Positions 8,720 to 16,939 are shown, counted from the stretch's first letter. The stretch: DNA of 64,000 nt from Planctomycetota bacterium (GCA_016794425.1 JAEUHR010000028.1:124001-188000); one strand, 5' to 3'. Translations and numbers: made by a program. The notes: generated by a model not told the origin, from the sequence alone.

Positions 8720-9634
8720 TCAGCCGTGCCGCGCCGGCGTCGCCTCCGGCCGCGGCGCCAGCATCTGCAGCGTGCGTGTGCACAGCGCGTCGAAGTCGGC
8801 CTGCGACTCGACGTCCTCGAGCTGCTTGACGAAGCCCTCGAGCGCGCCGAGCAGCAGCCCGGCCTGCGCCGCGGTGCGCGCGTCGCCGCCGTGCGGCAGC
8901 GCCGCGAGCCGGTCGTGCAGCTCGGCGATGCCGTCCTGCCAGCCGCGCGCCATCGGCGCCGGCAGCCAGCGGCCCTCGACCTGCACGAACGTCGTCACCT
9001 CGGTGCCGCGCTGCGGGCTGTCGAGTTCGATGCGCACTTCGCCGCCCTGCTGGCCGACCGTGCGCACCTGCACCGCGTCGAGGTCGGCGAGCGGGTCGTG
9101 GCCCGACGCGCGCGCCAGCGCGAACACCGTCTCGAGCAGGGCGGTGCCCGAACGCTGCGTGAACGCGCGGCCGTCGAAGTCGCGCAGCCCCTCGACGGAG
9201 CCGAGGTCGCTGGTCGCGAGCTGCTGCAGCAGCTGCGTCAGTGCGGTCCAGGCCGCCTGCACCGAACGCGCGTCGGTGCCGTTCCGGCGCAGCTGGTCGG
9301 CGACGGTCCGGTTGCCGAACACGAACTGCTGCTTGGCCGCGGCGGCCGCGGCCAGCCGGTGCAGCAGTTTCGCGCCGCGGTTCCAGGTCTTGGCGTCGAC
9401 GCGGTTGGCGAGCGCGTGCGCGAGCCCTTCGACGTCCTGCTGGTAGCTCGGCGGCAGCCAGTCCCACAACGCGACCGCATCGCCGTCGCGCACGGCGGTC
9501 AGCAGCCGTTCGACCTGCTGCTGGGCAGTGCGCGGCGCGGCGCCGCCCGGCGCCGGCGGCGGCGACCGCCGCGGATCCTGGGCGACCAGCGCGGCCGCGA
9601 GTGCGAGAACGGAACCGAACGAACGCAGCGTCAT
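8720..9634 (-). CDS. Secreted protein of unknown function
   Basis: 304 residues from the ATG at 9634, with a GGAGG site 6 nt upstream (9641-9645) and a signal peptide (TLRSFGSVLALAAALVAQ). A Pro/Ala-rich linker follows, then a helical domain beginning TAQQQVERLLTAVRDGDAVALWDWLPPSYQQDV and an alpha-beta half ending GTEVTTFVQVEGRWLP. The pattern (amphipathic helices, then a strand pair ending in EGRWLP) resembles DUF-type periplasmic proteins that measure a substrate-binding or assembly function, but I do not recognise the family. It is convergent with the methyltransferase-like gene, 7 bp apart. Confidence 0.7.
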   Translation of the reverse strand: MTLRSFGSVLALAAALVAQDPRRSPPPAPGGAAPRTAQQQVERLLTAVRDGDAVALWDWLPPSYQQDVEGLAHALANRVDAKTWNRGAKLLHRLAAAAAAKQQFVFGNRTVADQLRRNGTDARSVQAAWTALTQLLQQLATSDLGSVEGLRDFDGRAFTQRSGTALLETVFALARASGHDPLADLDAVQVRTVGQQGGEVRIELDSPQRGTEVTTFVQVEGRWLPAPMARGWQDGIAELHDRLAALPHGGDARTAAQAGLLLGALEGFVKQLEDVESQADFDALCTRTLQMLAPRPEATPARHG

Positions 9635-9770
9635 GCCATCCCTCCGTGGATCGGCCTGCATCGGGCCGGGCGCGGGGACCGTTGAGCCGGGGGTGTGCGG
9701 TTGTCTCAGGCCGGGCCCGCGGGCCGGGGGCGCCACCGGACTGATGACTTGCGTGGATCACGGCCCGCCA

Positions 9771-9793
9771 CGGGCGGCGCGGGGTGCCGCCCG
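9771..9793 (-). terminator. GC hairpin after the lipase-subtilisin gene
   Basis: An 8-bp perfect stem (CGGGCGGC / GCCGCCCG) with a 7-nt loop lies immediately beyond the stop codon of the minus-strand gene ending at 9797. There is no U-run after it, so it may be a Rho-independent-like pause or a 3' stabilising hairpin rather than a canonical terminator. Confidence 0.3.
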
Positions 9794-9796
9794 GCG

Positions 9797-12094
9797 TCAG
9801 GACTCCAGCAGCATCTTCATCAGGTTCGGCAGGCCATGGCCCTGGTGGTAGCGGTCGCGGCCGAGGTCGTTGCAGGTGCGCAGCAGCAGCGCCTTCACCT
9901 CGTCGGGCCGGCCCAGGAACTCGTTGCGCGCCGACAGGTAGCTGGCCAGCAGGCCCGAGACCACCGGCGCCGCCATGCTGGTGCCGCTCTCCTTGCGGTA
10001 GAGGGGCGCACCGTCGTGCCAGCGCGAGCTGCACGACTCGATGCGTTCGCCGGGTGCGACGACGTCGGGCTTCAGGCGCCCGTCCGCGGTCGGACCGCGC
10101 GACGAGAAGCCCGACACGCCGTAGAGGTGCGGTCGCTTGTGGTGCACCGAGCCGACCGCGATGCACTCCTCGAGGTTGGCCGGGTCGCCGATCGACATCG
10201 GGCTGTTCAGCGCGACCTCGCCGTCGCTGGTCTCGACCTCGATCTTGCCCTCGTTGCCGCTGGCGACGACCACCAGCACGCCGTCGCGCCACAGGCGCCG
10301 CAGTTCCTGGCAGATCGGCGAGAAGCCGCAGCCGTAGACCGTCGAATCGAACGGGCCGCCGAGACTCAGGTTGATGCCGTGGATGCGCGTCGTGCCGCGG
10401 TCGGCGTTCTGGGCCGCGATGTGGTCCAGCGCCTTGATGATCCAGGCGTCTTCGCCTTCGCCCTGGTCGTCGAGCACGCGGTAGACGTGCAACCGCGCCT
10501 CGGGTGCGAGGCCGCGGCGCGGCGGTGCGCCCGGCGCCGGGTCCGCTTCTTCGCCGGCGAGGATGCCGCAGACGTGCGTGCCGTGGCCGTCGTGGTCGCG
10601 CGCCGAGCCGAGCGGCACGCGGCGCGGAGGGCCCGGCTGCGTGCAGTCCCAGACCGCCGCGATCGTGCGGTGGCGCTGGAAGTGCGGGTGGTCGGCCTGC
10701 ACGCCGGTGTCGAGCACCGCCCAGTGCACGTCGCGGCCGGCCGCGTGGTAGCTGCTCCGGGCGGCATCGGCTTGGACGCCGCGGGCGGCATTGAGCACGA
10801 GCTTGCGTTTGCTGCTGCTCTTCCAGACCGACCAGACCAGCATGCCGCTGCGTTCGTCGGTGACCTGCATCAGTTCGTGCGGCAGCAGGTGCGCGGCGAC
10901 GAAGTGCCGCAGCGGGTCGATGCGCGCGGCTTCGACGGCGCCGGGACCGCTCTGCGCGACGATGCGTTCGAGGTTGGCCGCCGCGTCGGCGATGCGGTCC
11001 GCCAGCGTCGCCGGTGCCTCGGTGGCGTCGGCCCGTTCGCCGTCGTGGCCCGGTTCGACGATCTCGATCAGCACCGGCTGGCGCTGGTCGCCGTCGCCGA
11101 GGGCCGCGGCGACGTCGCGCGCGACCAGGAAGCGGCCCATCGGATCCCAGCGGATCGCCTGCGCGACGCTGGTGCGCACCTTCGGGTCGGCCAGGTAGCC
11201 GAGCGAGGAGTGTGGGTTGCCGCGCGTCGTGCGCTCGTTGACGATCAGCCGGTCGTCGACGTGCACCGGGCCGTGCTCACCGCGCCGCGGCGCGAAGTCG
11301 CCGCCGAGCCCCTTGTCGAGCGCGACCGGATCGAGCGGGTCGGCGAAGTTCACCCACTGCCGCACCTGGTCCGGCACGGCCAGCGCGTAGGCGAGGTTGT
11401 CCTGCACCTCGGTGATGCCGAGCGGCGAGCCGAGCGTCACGAACTGGCGCACCTGCACCGGCCGGCCGGCGGCGGCACGTTCGTGCAGCACTTCGAACGC
11501 GATCACGGTGCCCATGCTGTGCGACACGAGCACGACCTCCTCGGCGGGGTCGTCCGGCAGCTCGGCGCGCAGCCGTTCGCGGATCCGTTCGCGCACTTCG
11601 GGCTGGAAGAAGTAGGCGGCGGTGTCGCCGACGAAGGCCTTCAGGAACCAGCGCGCCAGCGGTCGGCGCAGGAAGCCGGGCAGGGGCAGCACGCGCTTGC
11701 CGGGGCCCGACCGCGGCCGCATGCGCAGCGGCGCCAGCAGGCCGGTGGCGAGGTCGATGACCTGCGCCGGCGGATCGTCGAAGCCGGCGTCGGCCAGCAC
11801 GGCGTCGAGGTCGAGTTCGCGGTCGTCGATGCCGACCGTGCGGCGCGCCGCGGGGCCTGCGGGAGCGGCGTCGTGCAGCACGTCGGCCCAGTAGGCCATG
11901 CGCGTGCGGCCGACCGGCGCGGTTGCGTCCAGCACCTTGCCGAACAGCGCCAGATCCCACATGCGGCGCAGTTCGTCGCGTGGTTCTTGCCGACCGATGC
12001 CGTGGATGTAGACCAGTCGGGTCGGCCGGTCTGCTCCGCGCGCTGGTTCGGCCGCCTCGGACTTGCCCCGCACCTTCCGTTTCCGCGTCGCCAT
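9797..12094 (-). CDS. Lipase-fold alpha/beta hydrolase fused to S8 subtilisin-like peptidase
   Basis: 765 residues from the ATG at 12094. The N-terminus is basic (MATRKRKVRGK) with no signal peptide, so the protein is predicted to be cytoplasmic. Residues about 25-330 are an alpha/beta hydrolase of the PGAP1/lipase type: oxyanion stretch RLVYIHGIGRQ, nucleophile elbow S191-H-S193-M-G195, later ADPLDP and a His in NPHSSLGYL. Residues about 450-760 are a complete subtilase: Asp462 in LDTG, His504 in DGHGTHVCGILAG, Asn614 in ASGNEG, Ser706 in SGTSMAAPVVSG. Residues 330-450 form a linker with a helix resembling subtilase propeptides. Both halves look active. It is divergent from the propeller protein at 12296. 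Possible roles are protein quality control or an abortive-infection-type effector; the sequence does not decide. Confidence 0.9.
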   Translation of the reverse strand: MATRKRKVRGKSEAAEPARGADRPTRLVYIHGIGRQEPRDELRRMWDLALFGKVLDATAPVGRTRMAYWADVLHDAAPAGPAARRTVGIDDRELDLDAVLADAGFDDPPAQVIDLATGLLAPLRMRPRSGPGKRVLPLPGFLRRPLARWFLKAFVGDTAAYFFQPEVRERIRERLRAELPDDPAEEVVLVSHSMGTVIAFEVLHERAAAGRPVQVRQFVTLGSPLGITEVQDNLAYALAVPDQVRQWVNFADPLDPVALDKGLGGDFAPRRGEHGPVHVDDRLIVNERTTRGNPHSSLGYLADPKVRTSVAQAIRWDPMGRFLVARDVAAALGDGDQRQPVLIEIVEPGHDGERADATEAPATLADRIADAAANLERIVAQSGPGAVEAARIDPLRHFVAAHLLPHELMQVTDERSGMLVWSVWKSSSKRKLVLNAARGVQADAARSSYHAAGRDVHWAVLDTGVQADHPHFQRHRTIAAVWDCTQPGPPRRVPLGSARDHDGHGTHVCGILAGEEADPAPGAPPRRGLAPEARLHVYRVLDDQGEGEDAWIIKALDHIAAQNADRGTTRIHGINLSLGGPFDSTVYGCGFSPICQELRRLWRDGVLVVVASGNEGKIEVETSDGEVALNSPMSIGDPANLEECIAVGSVHHKRPHLYGVSGFSSRGPTADGRLKPDVVAPGERIESCSSRWHDGAPLYRKESGTSMAAPVVSGLLASYLSARNEFLGRPDEVKALLLRTCNDLGRDRYHQGHGLPNLMKMLLES

Positions 12095-12295
12095 GGCGGC
12101 ATGGTGGCGCCGCCGGTGCGCGGGGTCCAGCGTCCGCTCGCGCCGAGGCGGCGCGCGCTCGAGGCGCACCGGCTTGCCCGTCCGTCGGGCGCTGCGGCTC
12201 GCGGGCTCACGCGCCGTTGCGGCAAACGAAGGCCTCGTGCCGCGTGGCCGGGTCGGATTGACGGCTCCGTGGTAGCGCGACATGCTGGCTGCGCC

Positions 12296-14764
12296 ATGCC
12301 CACAGTCTCCGTTGCCGGCTGCGTTCTGCTCGGAACGCTGTCGGTGCTCGCGTCGAGTCTGCCGGCGCAGTGCACGCCGGCGTGGCAGCCCGCCGACGGC
12401 TATCCCGGAGCGAACGGGATCGTCCGCGCCGCGACCCGATGGGATCCCGACGGTGCCGGCCCCCTGCAGCCTCGACTGGTGGTCGCCGGCAGCTTCACGC
12501 TGGTCGGCACCGCTGCGGCGGCGCACGTCGCCGTGCAGGACCCGAGCTCCGGAGCGTGGTCGCCGCTCGGCGCCGGGCCCGGAGTCGGGGACGTGCAGGC
12601 GCTCGCCGTGCTGCCGAACGGAGACCTCGTCGCCGGTGGTGCGTCGGTCGCCCGCTGGGACGGAGTGTCGTGGTCGCTGCTCGGTGCTGGCCCCGGCGTC
12701 GGCACCGTGCGAGCGCTGGCGACGCTGCCGAGCGGCGATCTCGTCGCCGGCGGCACGTCGGTGGTGCGTTGGGACGGGGTTTCGTGGTCGTCGCTGGGGT
12801 TGACGAACCCTGTCATCGCCCTGTGTGTGCTGCCCAACGGCCACCTGGTCGCCAGTGGCTCGGGAGCATGGGTCGCCGAATGGAATGGGCTGTCGTGGGC
12901 GAGTCTGCCGGCGCCGGTGCCGTTCGGCAACGTGCGGGCGCTGACGGCGTTGCCCACCGGCCAGTTCGTCGTGGCCGGCGACTTCCTCACGATCGGCTTC
13001 GTCGGCCGGTGGGACGGGACGACCTGGTCGACGCTCGGTACGACGGCGCTCGGCGGCGTCCTCGCGCTGACCACCCTGGCCAACGGCGACGTCGTCGCGG
13101 GCGGTGAGTTCACGACGATGCAGGGGGTCGGCGCCAGCCGCGTCGCCCGCTGGAACGGGACGTCCTGGTCCGCTCTCGGTGCCGGCGTGGACGGGCCGCC
13201 GTGGTCGTCGCCGCTGCAGCCCGGCCCCGGTGTGTACGCCCTGACGACGCTGTCGAACGGCGACCTGGTCGCCGGCGGTCAGTTCACCACGGCCGGCGCG
13301 GCCGGCGCGACGCGCATCGCGCGCTGGGACGGCGCGAGCTGGTCGGCGTTGGCGCCCGGGACGAACGGCGCCGCCAAGGTGCTGCGGGTGCTCGCCAACG
13401 GCGACCTGCTCGTCGGCGGCACCGGCGACGTGATCGGCGGCGTCGCTGCAGCGCGCGTGGCGCGTTGGGACGGGACCGTCTGGTCGCCGCTCGGCGCGGG
13501 CATCAGCGCCCATTGGGTCGGTGCCGCGGTCGCGTTGGCGAACGGCAACGTGGTCGTCGGCGGCGCGTTCACCAGCGCGGGAGCCACGGCGGCGCAGAAC
13601 GTCGCGCGCTGGGACGGAACGACGTGGACGGCGCTCGGCGCCGGCTTCGGCTCGCCGGTCTACGCGCTGGCAGCGACCCCGAACGGCGATCTGCTCGCGG
13701 GTGGTTCCTTCGCCACCACGGGCGGGGCGCGAGCGCATGCCGTGGCCCGCTGGAACGGGGTCGCGTGGCTGGAGCTCGGCGGCGGCGTGCAGAGTGCGTT
13801 CTCGCAGAACACCGCCGGCGTCGTCTATTGCATGGAGGTGCTGCCTGGCGGCGACGTCGTCGTGGGCGGCAACTTCGGTTGGGCCGGCGGCAGCCCGGCG
13901 AGCAACATCGCCCGGTGGAACGGATCGACGTGGTCCGCTCTCGGCGCCGGACTCGACAACGCGGTGCTGGCCGTGCGGCAGATGCCGAACGGCGACCTGC
14001 TCGCCGGCGGCTACTTCGCCAACGCCGGCGGTGCGCCGGCGAGCCGCATCGCGCGGTGGGACGGCGCGGCGTGGGCGCCGCTCGGCACCGGGATGGACCA
14101 GCCGGTGCTGGCTCTGGTCGCGCTGCCGAACGGCGACGTCGTCGCTGCAGGCGAGTTCACGACTGCCGGCGGCGTCGCTGCGAGCCGGATCGCGCGGTGG
14201 AACGGCACCGCCTGGTCGCCGTTCGGTGCCGGCGCGGACGGCAAAGTCGAAGCGCTCGCCGTGCTGCCCGACGGTGAGCTCGTCGTGGGCGGTGAGTTCA
14301 CCCGAGCCGGCGGCGCCGTCTCGCCCTTCCTCGCCAGCCTGGCGCCGACCTGCCCCGCGCTGGTGGCCGACTACGGTGTCGGCTGCCCGAGCAGCGGCGG
14401 CGGCAACCTGCTCGCGTCGGACTCGCTGCCGTGGGTGGACACGATGTGGCGCGCGACAGGCACGGGTCTGCCGACCACGGCGGTGGTGGCGACGGTGACG
14501 AGCCTGACGTCGATTCCGCAGGCCGTCGTGCCGCTGTCGCTGGTGTTCGCGCAGGCCGGTCTCGGCTGCGACCTCCTGGTCGCGCCCGACATCCTCGGCC
14601 TCCTGCTGACCACGACCGGCACCGTCCAGTCGCAGCACTTCCTGCACAACACGCCGCCGCTGGTCGGCGTCACGTTCTACCACCAGATGGTGCCGATCGA
14701 CCTCGGCCCCGGCGGCGCGGTCACGGCGACGAACGCGCTGCAGCTGACGGCGGGCACGTTCTAG
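12296..14764 (+). CDS. Secreted tandem-repeat beta-propeller-like protein
   Basis: 822 residues with a signal peptide (PTVSVAGCVLLGTLSVLASSLPAQ). Most of it is about 14 copies of a 40-50 residue unit with the pattern ARWDG-x-x-WS-x-LG-x-G, a spacer, V-x-AL-x-x-LPNGDLVAGG-x-FT-x-AGG. The units resemble Kelch/delta-60 repeats, so one 14-bladed or two seven-bladed propellers are plausible. The last 130 residues (from YGVGCPSSGG to the end, including GCDLLVAPD and a TNALQL stretch) are the C-terminal module shared with other exported proteins here. Extracellular or surface location is likely; binding partner unknown. No enzyme motif is visible. Confidence 0.85.
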   Translation: MPTVSVAGCVLLGTLSVLASSLPAQCTPAWQPADGYPGANGIVRAATRWDPDGAGPLQPRLVVAGSFTLVGTAAAAHVAVQDPSSGAWSPLGAGPGVGDVQALAVLPNGDLVAGGASVARWDGVSWSLLGAGPGVGTVRALATLPSGDLVAGGTSVVRWDGVSWSSLGLTNPVIALCVLPNGHLVASGSGAWVAEWNGLSWASLPAPVPFGNVRALTALPTGQFVVAGDFLTIGFVGRWDGTTWSTLGTTALGGVLALTTLANGDVVAGGEFTTMQGVGASRVARWNGTSWSALGAGVDGPPWSSPLQPGPGVYALTTLSNGDLVAGGQFTTAGAAGATRIARWDGASWSALAPGTNGAAKVLRVLANGDLLVGGTGDVIGGVAAARVARWDGTVWSPLGAGISAHWVGAAVALANGNVVVGGAFTSAGATAAQNVARWDGTTWTALGAGFGSPVYALAATPNGDLLAGGSFATTGGARAHAVARWNGVAWLELGGGVQSAFSQNTAGVVYCMEVLPGGDVVVGGNFGWAGGSPASNIARWNGSTWSALGAGLDNAVLAVRQMPNGDLLAGGYFANAGGAPASRIARWDGAAWAPLGTGMDQPVLALVALPNGDVVAAGEFTTAGGVAASRIARWNGTAWSPFGAGADGKVEALAVLPDGELVVGGEFTRAGGAVSPFLASLAPTCPALVADYGVGCPSSGGGNLLASDSLPWVDTMWRATGTGLPTTAVVATVTSLTSIPQAVVPLSLVFAQAGLGCDLLVAPDILGLLLTTTGTVQSQHFLHNTPPLVGVTFYHQMVPIDLGPGGAVTATNALQLTAGTF

Positions 14765-14804
14765 GTCCTGCGGTCGAGCCGCGGTGCCGCGGGTCGTCGC
14801 CGGC

Positions 14805-15863
14805 TCAGCGCACGACGGCCGACCGCAGCTGGTGCAGCCGTGCCGGCACCGCGGCCGCGTGACCGACGACGCCGGCGATCGTCAGGTCGCGGTCGAGCAC
14901 GAAGTAGAGCCGTGACTTGGGCGCACCGAACGGGCAGGTCATCGGCTCCGGGTCCCGGATGTCGGTCTGCGGCCAGTCGACGCCGGCGGCCTGCGCGGCG
15001 GGCAGCCGATCTTCGAGATCGCCGTTCAGCAGCCCGAGCAACCGGACGCTGGTGCCGAACTCGCGCCGCAGCGCCAACAGGGCCTCGATCTGCTCGTCGA
15101 CGCCGTCGTTGGCGATCCAGCCGGTCCACACCTGCACGACCGTGAACTCCGGCGCGTCCGCGGCCGCGACCGTGAACCAGTCGCGCTTCTCCGCCGGCAG
15201 CTGGTCGACGAACGGCGTGCCGAGCATGCCGAGCACGTGCAGCCACCGCCGGGCCGGGCGGCCGCCGTAGGCGTTGTCCGGCCAGTGCCGCACGGCGGTC
15301 TCCAGCAGCGCGCGCTGCGTCGTCGGATCGGCGACGTGCTGCTCGACGAAGTCGACCAGGCACGCTGCCGTGAAGTCCGCGTGGTCGCGGCCGCCGTCCA
15401 GCGCCATCGCCTGTTCGATCGCCTCGAGCCGGGCTTCGTTCGTGCACGTCGGCACCGCGAGCCGCGCCCGCGCCAGTGCCAGCACCGCCTGCGTCCGCAC
15501 GTCGTCGCGCAGGCCCTGCTGCTGCAGCAGCGCCTCGACCTCCTGCGCGACCGCCGCTGCCTTGCCCAGTGCGTTGGTCATGCCCGCCCAACGGATCGCC
15601 AGCACGGCAGGCAACCGTGCGTGGTCCGGATGGCAGCGCTGCAGTTCGGCCGCCAGTTCGGCCTTGCGCGTGCAGCCGGCGTCGATCGCGTCCCGGAAGC
15701 GGCGCACACTCTCCGGGTCGCTCCCGTCGCTCATGCTCGGCATCGCGACCCGGTCGAAGTCGCGCAGGATCGTCTTGGCCGAACGTGGTGCCGCCTGGCC
15801 GTGGGCAGCAACGGCGAACGCGACGAGGGCGGAGAGTCGGGCGGAAACGTCGAGCACGCGCAT
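14805..15863 (-). CDS. Secreted protein with C-terminal thioredoxin-like domain
   Basis: 352 residues from the ATG at 15863, with a strong AGGAGG site 5 nt upstream and a signal peptide (VLDVSARLSALVAFAVAAHGQ). The N-terminal 200 residues are helical (TPR-like, with LAIRWAGMTNALGKAAAVAQEV and similar helices). From about residue 225 it reads as a TlpA/redoxin fold: FTVVQVWTGWIANDGVDEQ, then SVRLLGLLNGD and SRLYFVLDRDLTIAGVVG. The position of the usual WCxxC is Trp-Thr-Gly-Trp, so the redox cysteines are absent. An 18-bp palindrome sits just upstream of the ribosome-binding site. Function unknown; probably periplasmic. Confidence 0.75.
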   Translation of the reverse strand: MRVLDVSARLSALVAFAVAAHGQAAPRSAKTILRDFDRVAMPSMSDGSDPESVRRFRDAIDAGCTRKAELAAELQRCHPDHARLPAVLAIRWAGMTNALGKAAAVAQEVEALLQQQGLRDDVRTQAVLALARARLAVPTCTNEARLEAIEQAMALDGGRDHADFTAACLVDFVEQHVADPTTQRALLETAVRHWPDNAYGGRPARRWLHVLGMLGTPFVDQLPAEKRDWFTVAAADAPEFTVVQVWTGWIANDGVDEQIEALLALRREFGTSVRLLGLLNGDLEDRLPAAQAAGVDWPQTDIRDPEPMTCPFGAPKSRLYFVLDRDLTIAGVVGHAAAVPARLHQLRSAVVR

Positions 15864-15882
15864 GGGGTCCTCCTGGGGTTGA

Positions 15883-15900
15883 CGACTACCTGGGTAGTCG
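15883..15900. promoter_or_regulatory. 18-bp palindrome, candidate operator
   Basis: The sequence CGACTACCTGGGTAGTCG has two perfect 8-bp arms around a TG centre and lies 8 bp upstream of the AGGAGG site of the minus-strand gene starting at 15863. A further half-site GACTACC occurs at 15961-15967. Spacing and symmetry suit a dimeric regulator, or an RNA hairpin in the leader. The regulator is unknown. Confidence 0.45.
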
Positions 15901-15962
15901 AAAGTAGCGCGACCGCCTGCTCCACGACAGCCCCGCACCCCGGGGGAAGTGCCTGTGTGCGA

Positions 15963-16406
15963 CTACCGGGCTCGGCGCCGCTGCCGGCCCCCCGACCGCT
16001 CGCTGGCCGGGCGCCGCGCACCGGCCGACGCACCCGCGTCGAGTTCCGCCAGGCGTTTCTTCTTGGCCTGGGCGCGGTAGCTCTCGTCGAGCCAGGCCTC
16101 GAGCTGTGCCACCGGCGGCAGCGCCGCGTCCAGCGATAGCGACACCCAGCCGCTCTTGCCGAGCCCGTACGGCGTCGGTTCCGCACCCGGCAGCGACAGC
16201 GCCAGCGGATGCGACACCGGCAGCTTGAACGACACGTGCGGCGGATCGCCCGGCGCACTCAGATACGCGAACGTCTTGTCGTCCACCGCCAGGTCTGCAT
16301 GCCCCGGCCACGGACTCTTCAAGCTCGCGCCCGGATACCGCAACCCACGCTCACGCAGGTGCTCGACCGCCGCCGCCGCACCCGACTTCGCCTTCCGCGT
16401 CGCCAT
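15963..16406 (-). CDS. MmcQ/YjbR family protein
   Basis: 147 residues from the ATG at 16406. It shows the family pattern: EHLRERGLRYPGASLKSPWPGHADLAVDDKTFAYL at the start, then VSFKLPVSHPLALSLPGAEPTPYGLGKSGWVSL and a helix beginning LEAWLDESYRAQA. MmcQ/YjbR proteins have a CyaY-like fold and are thought to bind DNA; their cellular role is poorly known. A basic C-terminal tail of about 25 residues (GARRPASERSGGRQRRRAR) extends beyond the usual domain, consistent with nucleic acid binding. Confidence 0.8.
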   Translation of the reverse strand: MATRKAKSGAAAAVEHLRERGLRYPGASLKSPWPGHADLAVDDKTFAYLSAPGDPPHVSFKLPVSHPLALSLPGAEPTPYGLGKSGWVSLSLDAALPPVAQLEAWLDESYRAQAKKKRLAELDAGASAGARRPASERSGGRQRRRAR

Positions 16407-16434
16407 GCCTTTCAGGCTACCGCCGCGTCGCCGG

Positions 16435-16738
16435 TTCCGCCGGGGAGCTTCGCCCGCGTGCGGCCGAGGCGATTCCTCCGAGTCCGCGCGGCCCATCAGG
16501 GCGAGCGCTGGGTCGATGGCTGCGTCGCTCGCCCTAGCCGTCGAGCGGGATTCGCCGGGGAGCCTCCGCCGCGTGCGGCCGAGGCGATTCCACCGAGTCC
16601 GCACGGCCCATCAGGGCGAGCGCTGGGTCGATGGCTGCGTCGCTCGCCCTAGCCGTCGAGCGGGATTCGCCGGGGAGCCTCCGCCGCGAGCGGCGGAGGC
16701 GATTCCTCCGAGTCCGCACGGCCCATCAGGGCGAGCGC
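16435..16738. repeat. 115-bp tandem repeat, about 2.6 copies
   Basis: Units begin at 16435 (116 bp), 16551 (115 bp) and 16666 (about 73 bp, partial). They are about 95% alike, each starting TTCGCCGGGGAGC. Copies one and two carry a 10-bp inverted repeat AGGGCGAGCG / CGCTCGCCCT with an 18-nt loop (16498-16535 and 16613-16650); all carry a second GC-rich dyad. This fills the gene-free stretch between the MmcQ gene and tRNA-Val. No protein is supported here. It resembles REP/BIME-type intergenic repeats more than a CRISPR, having no distinct spacers. Confidence 0.85.
16677..16700 (-). terminator. Perfect 11-bp hairpin downstream of tRNA-Val
   Basis: In the third repeat copy the dyad is perfect: 11 bp (GCCTCCGCCGC / GCGGCGGAGGC) with a 2-nt loop. 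It lies 54 bp beyond the tRNA 3' end in the direction of tRNA transcription, so it could end or protect that transcript. There is no U-run. The corresponding dyads in the first two copies have mismatches. Confidence 0.35.
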
Positions 16739-16753
16739 CGCAGGCGCGAGAAC

Positions 16754-16829
16754 TGGTGGGCCGTGCAGGATTCGAACCTGCGACTTCGACCTTGTGACGA
16801 TCGCACTCTACCAACTGAGTTAACGGCCC
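16754..16829 (-). tRNA. tRNA-Val (anticodon CAC)
   Basis: A full cloverleaf reads on the minus strand: acceptor GGGCCGT/ACGGCCC, D arm ACTCAGTTGGTAGAGT, anticodon stem CGATC/GGTCG (one G-U pair) with loop GTCACAA, T arm GCAGG-TTCGAAT-CCTGC. The anticodon is CAC, reading valine GTG, a frequent codon in this GC-rich genome. The CCA end is encoded (16754-16756). Confidence 0.95.
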
Positions 16830-16864
16830 AGCCGCGCGGCACCAGGCGCCACGCGGGGCGGACG

Positions 16865-16893
16865 ACGCTAGCGACCGTTCCGGCCGCTTGCAA
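16865..16893 (-). promoter_or_regulatory. Candidate sigma-70 promoter of tRNA-Val
   Basis: On the minus strand a TTGCAA box (16888-16893) stands 17 bp before TAGCGT (16865-16870), about 35 bp upstream of the tRNA 5' end. The -35 box and spacing fit well, the -10 box weakly. It is the only promoter-like pair in this GC-rich gap. Confidence 0.4.
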
Positions 16894-16939
16894 GTGCGAG
16901 TTCCGGCTCGCTGCTGCAGCCACGCGGCACCGCCGGCCG

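Noticed and set aside
9797..12094. Gasdermin-type defence system around the subtilisin fusion
   Set aside because: No small pore-forming or STAND gene is adjacent; neighbours are an exoprotein and an unknown secreted protein.
9695..12295. Long plus-strand open frame that continues into the propeller gene
   Set aside because: It is antisense to the lipase-subtilisin gene and has Arg/Ala-rich, family-less sequence; the signal peptide of the propeller protein begins at 12296.
16435..16738. Possible CRISPR array
   Set aside because: The units are directly abutting and homogeneous with no unique spacers, and no cas gene is present.
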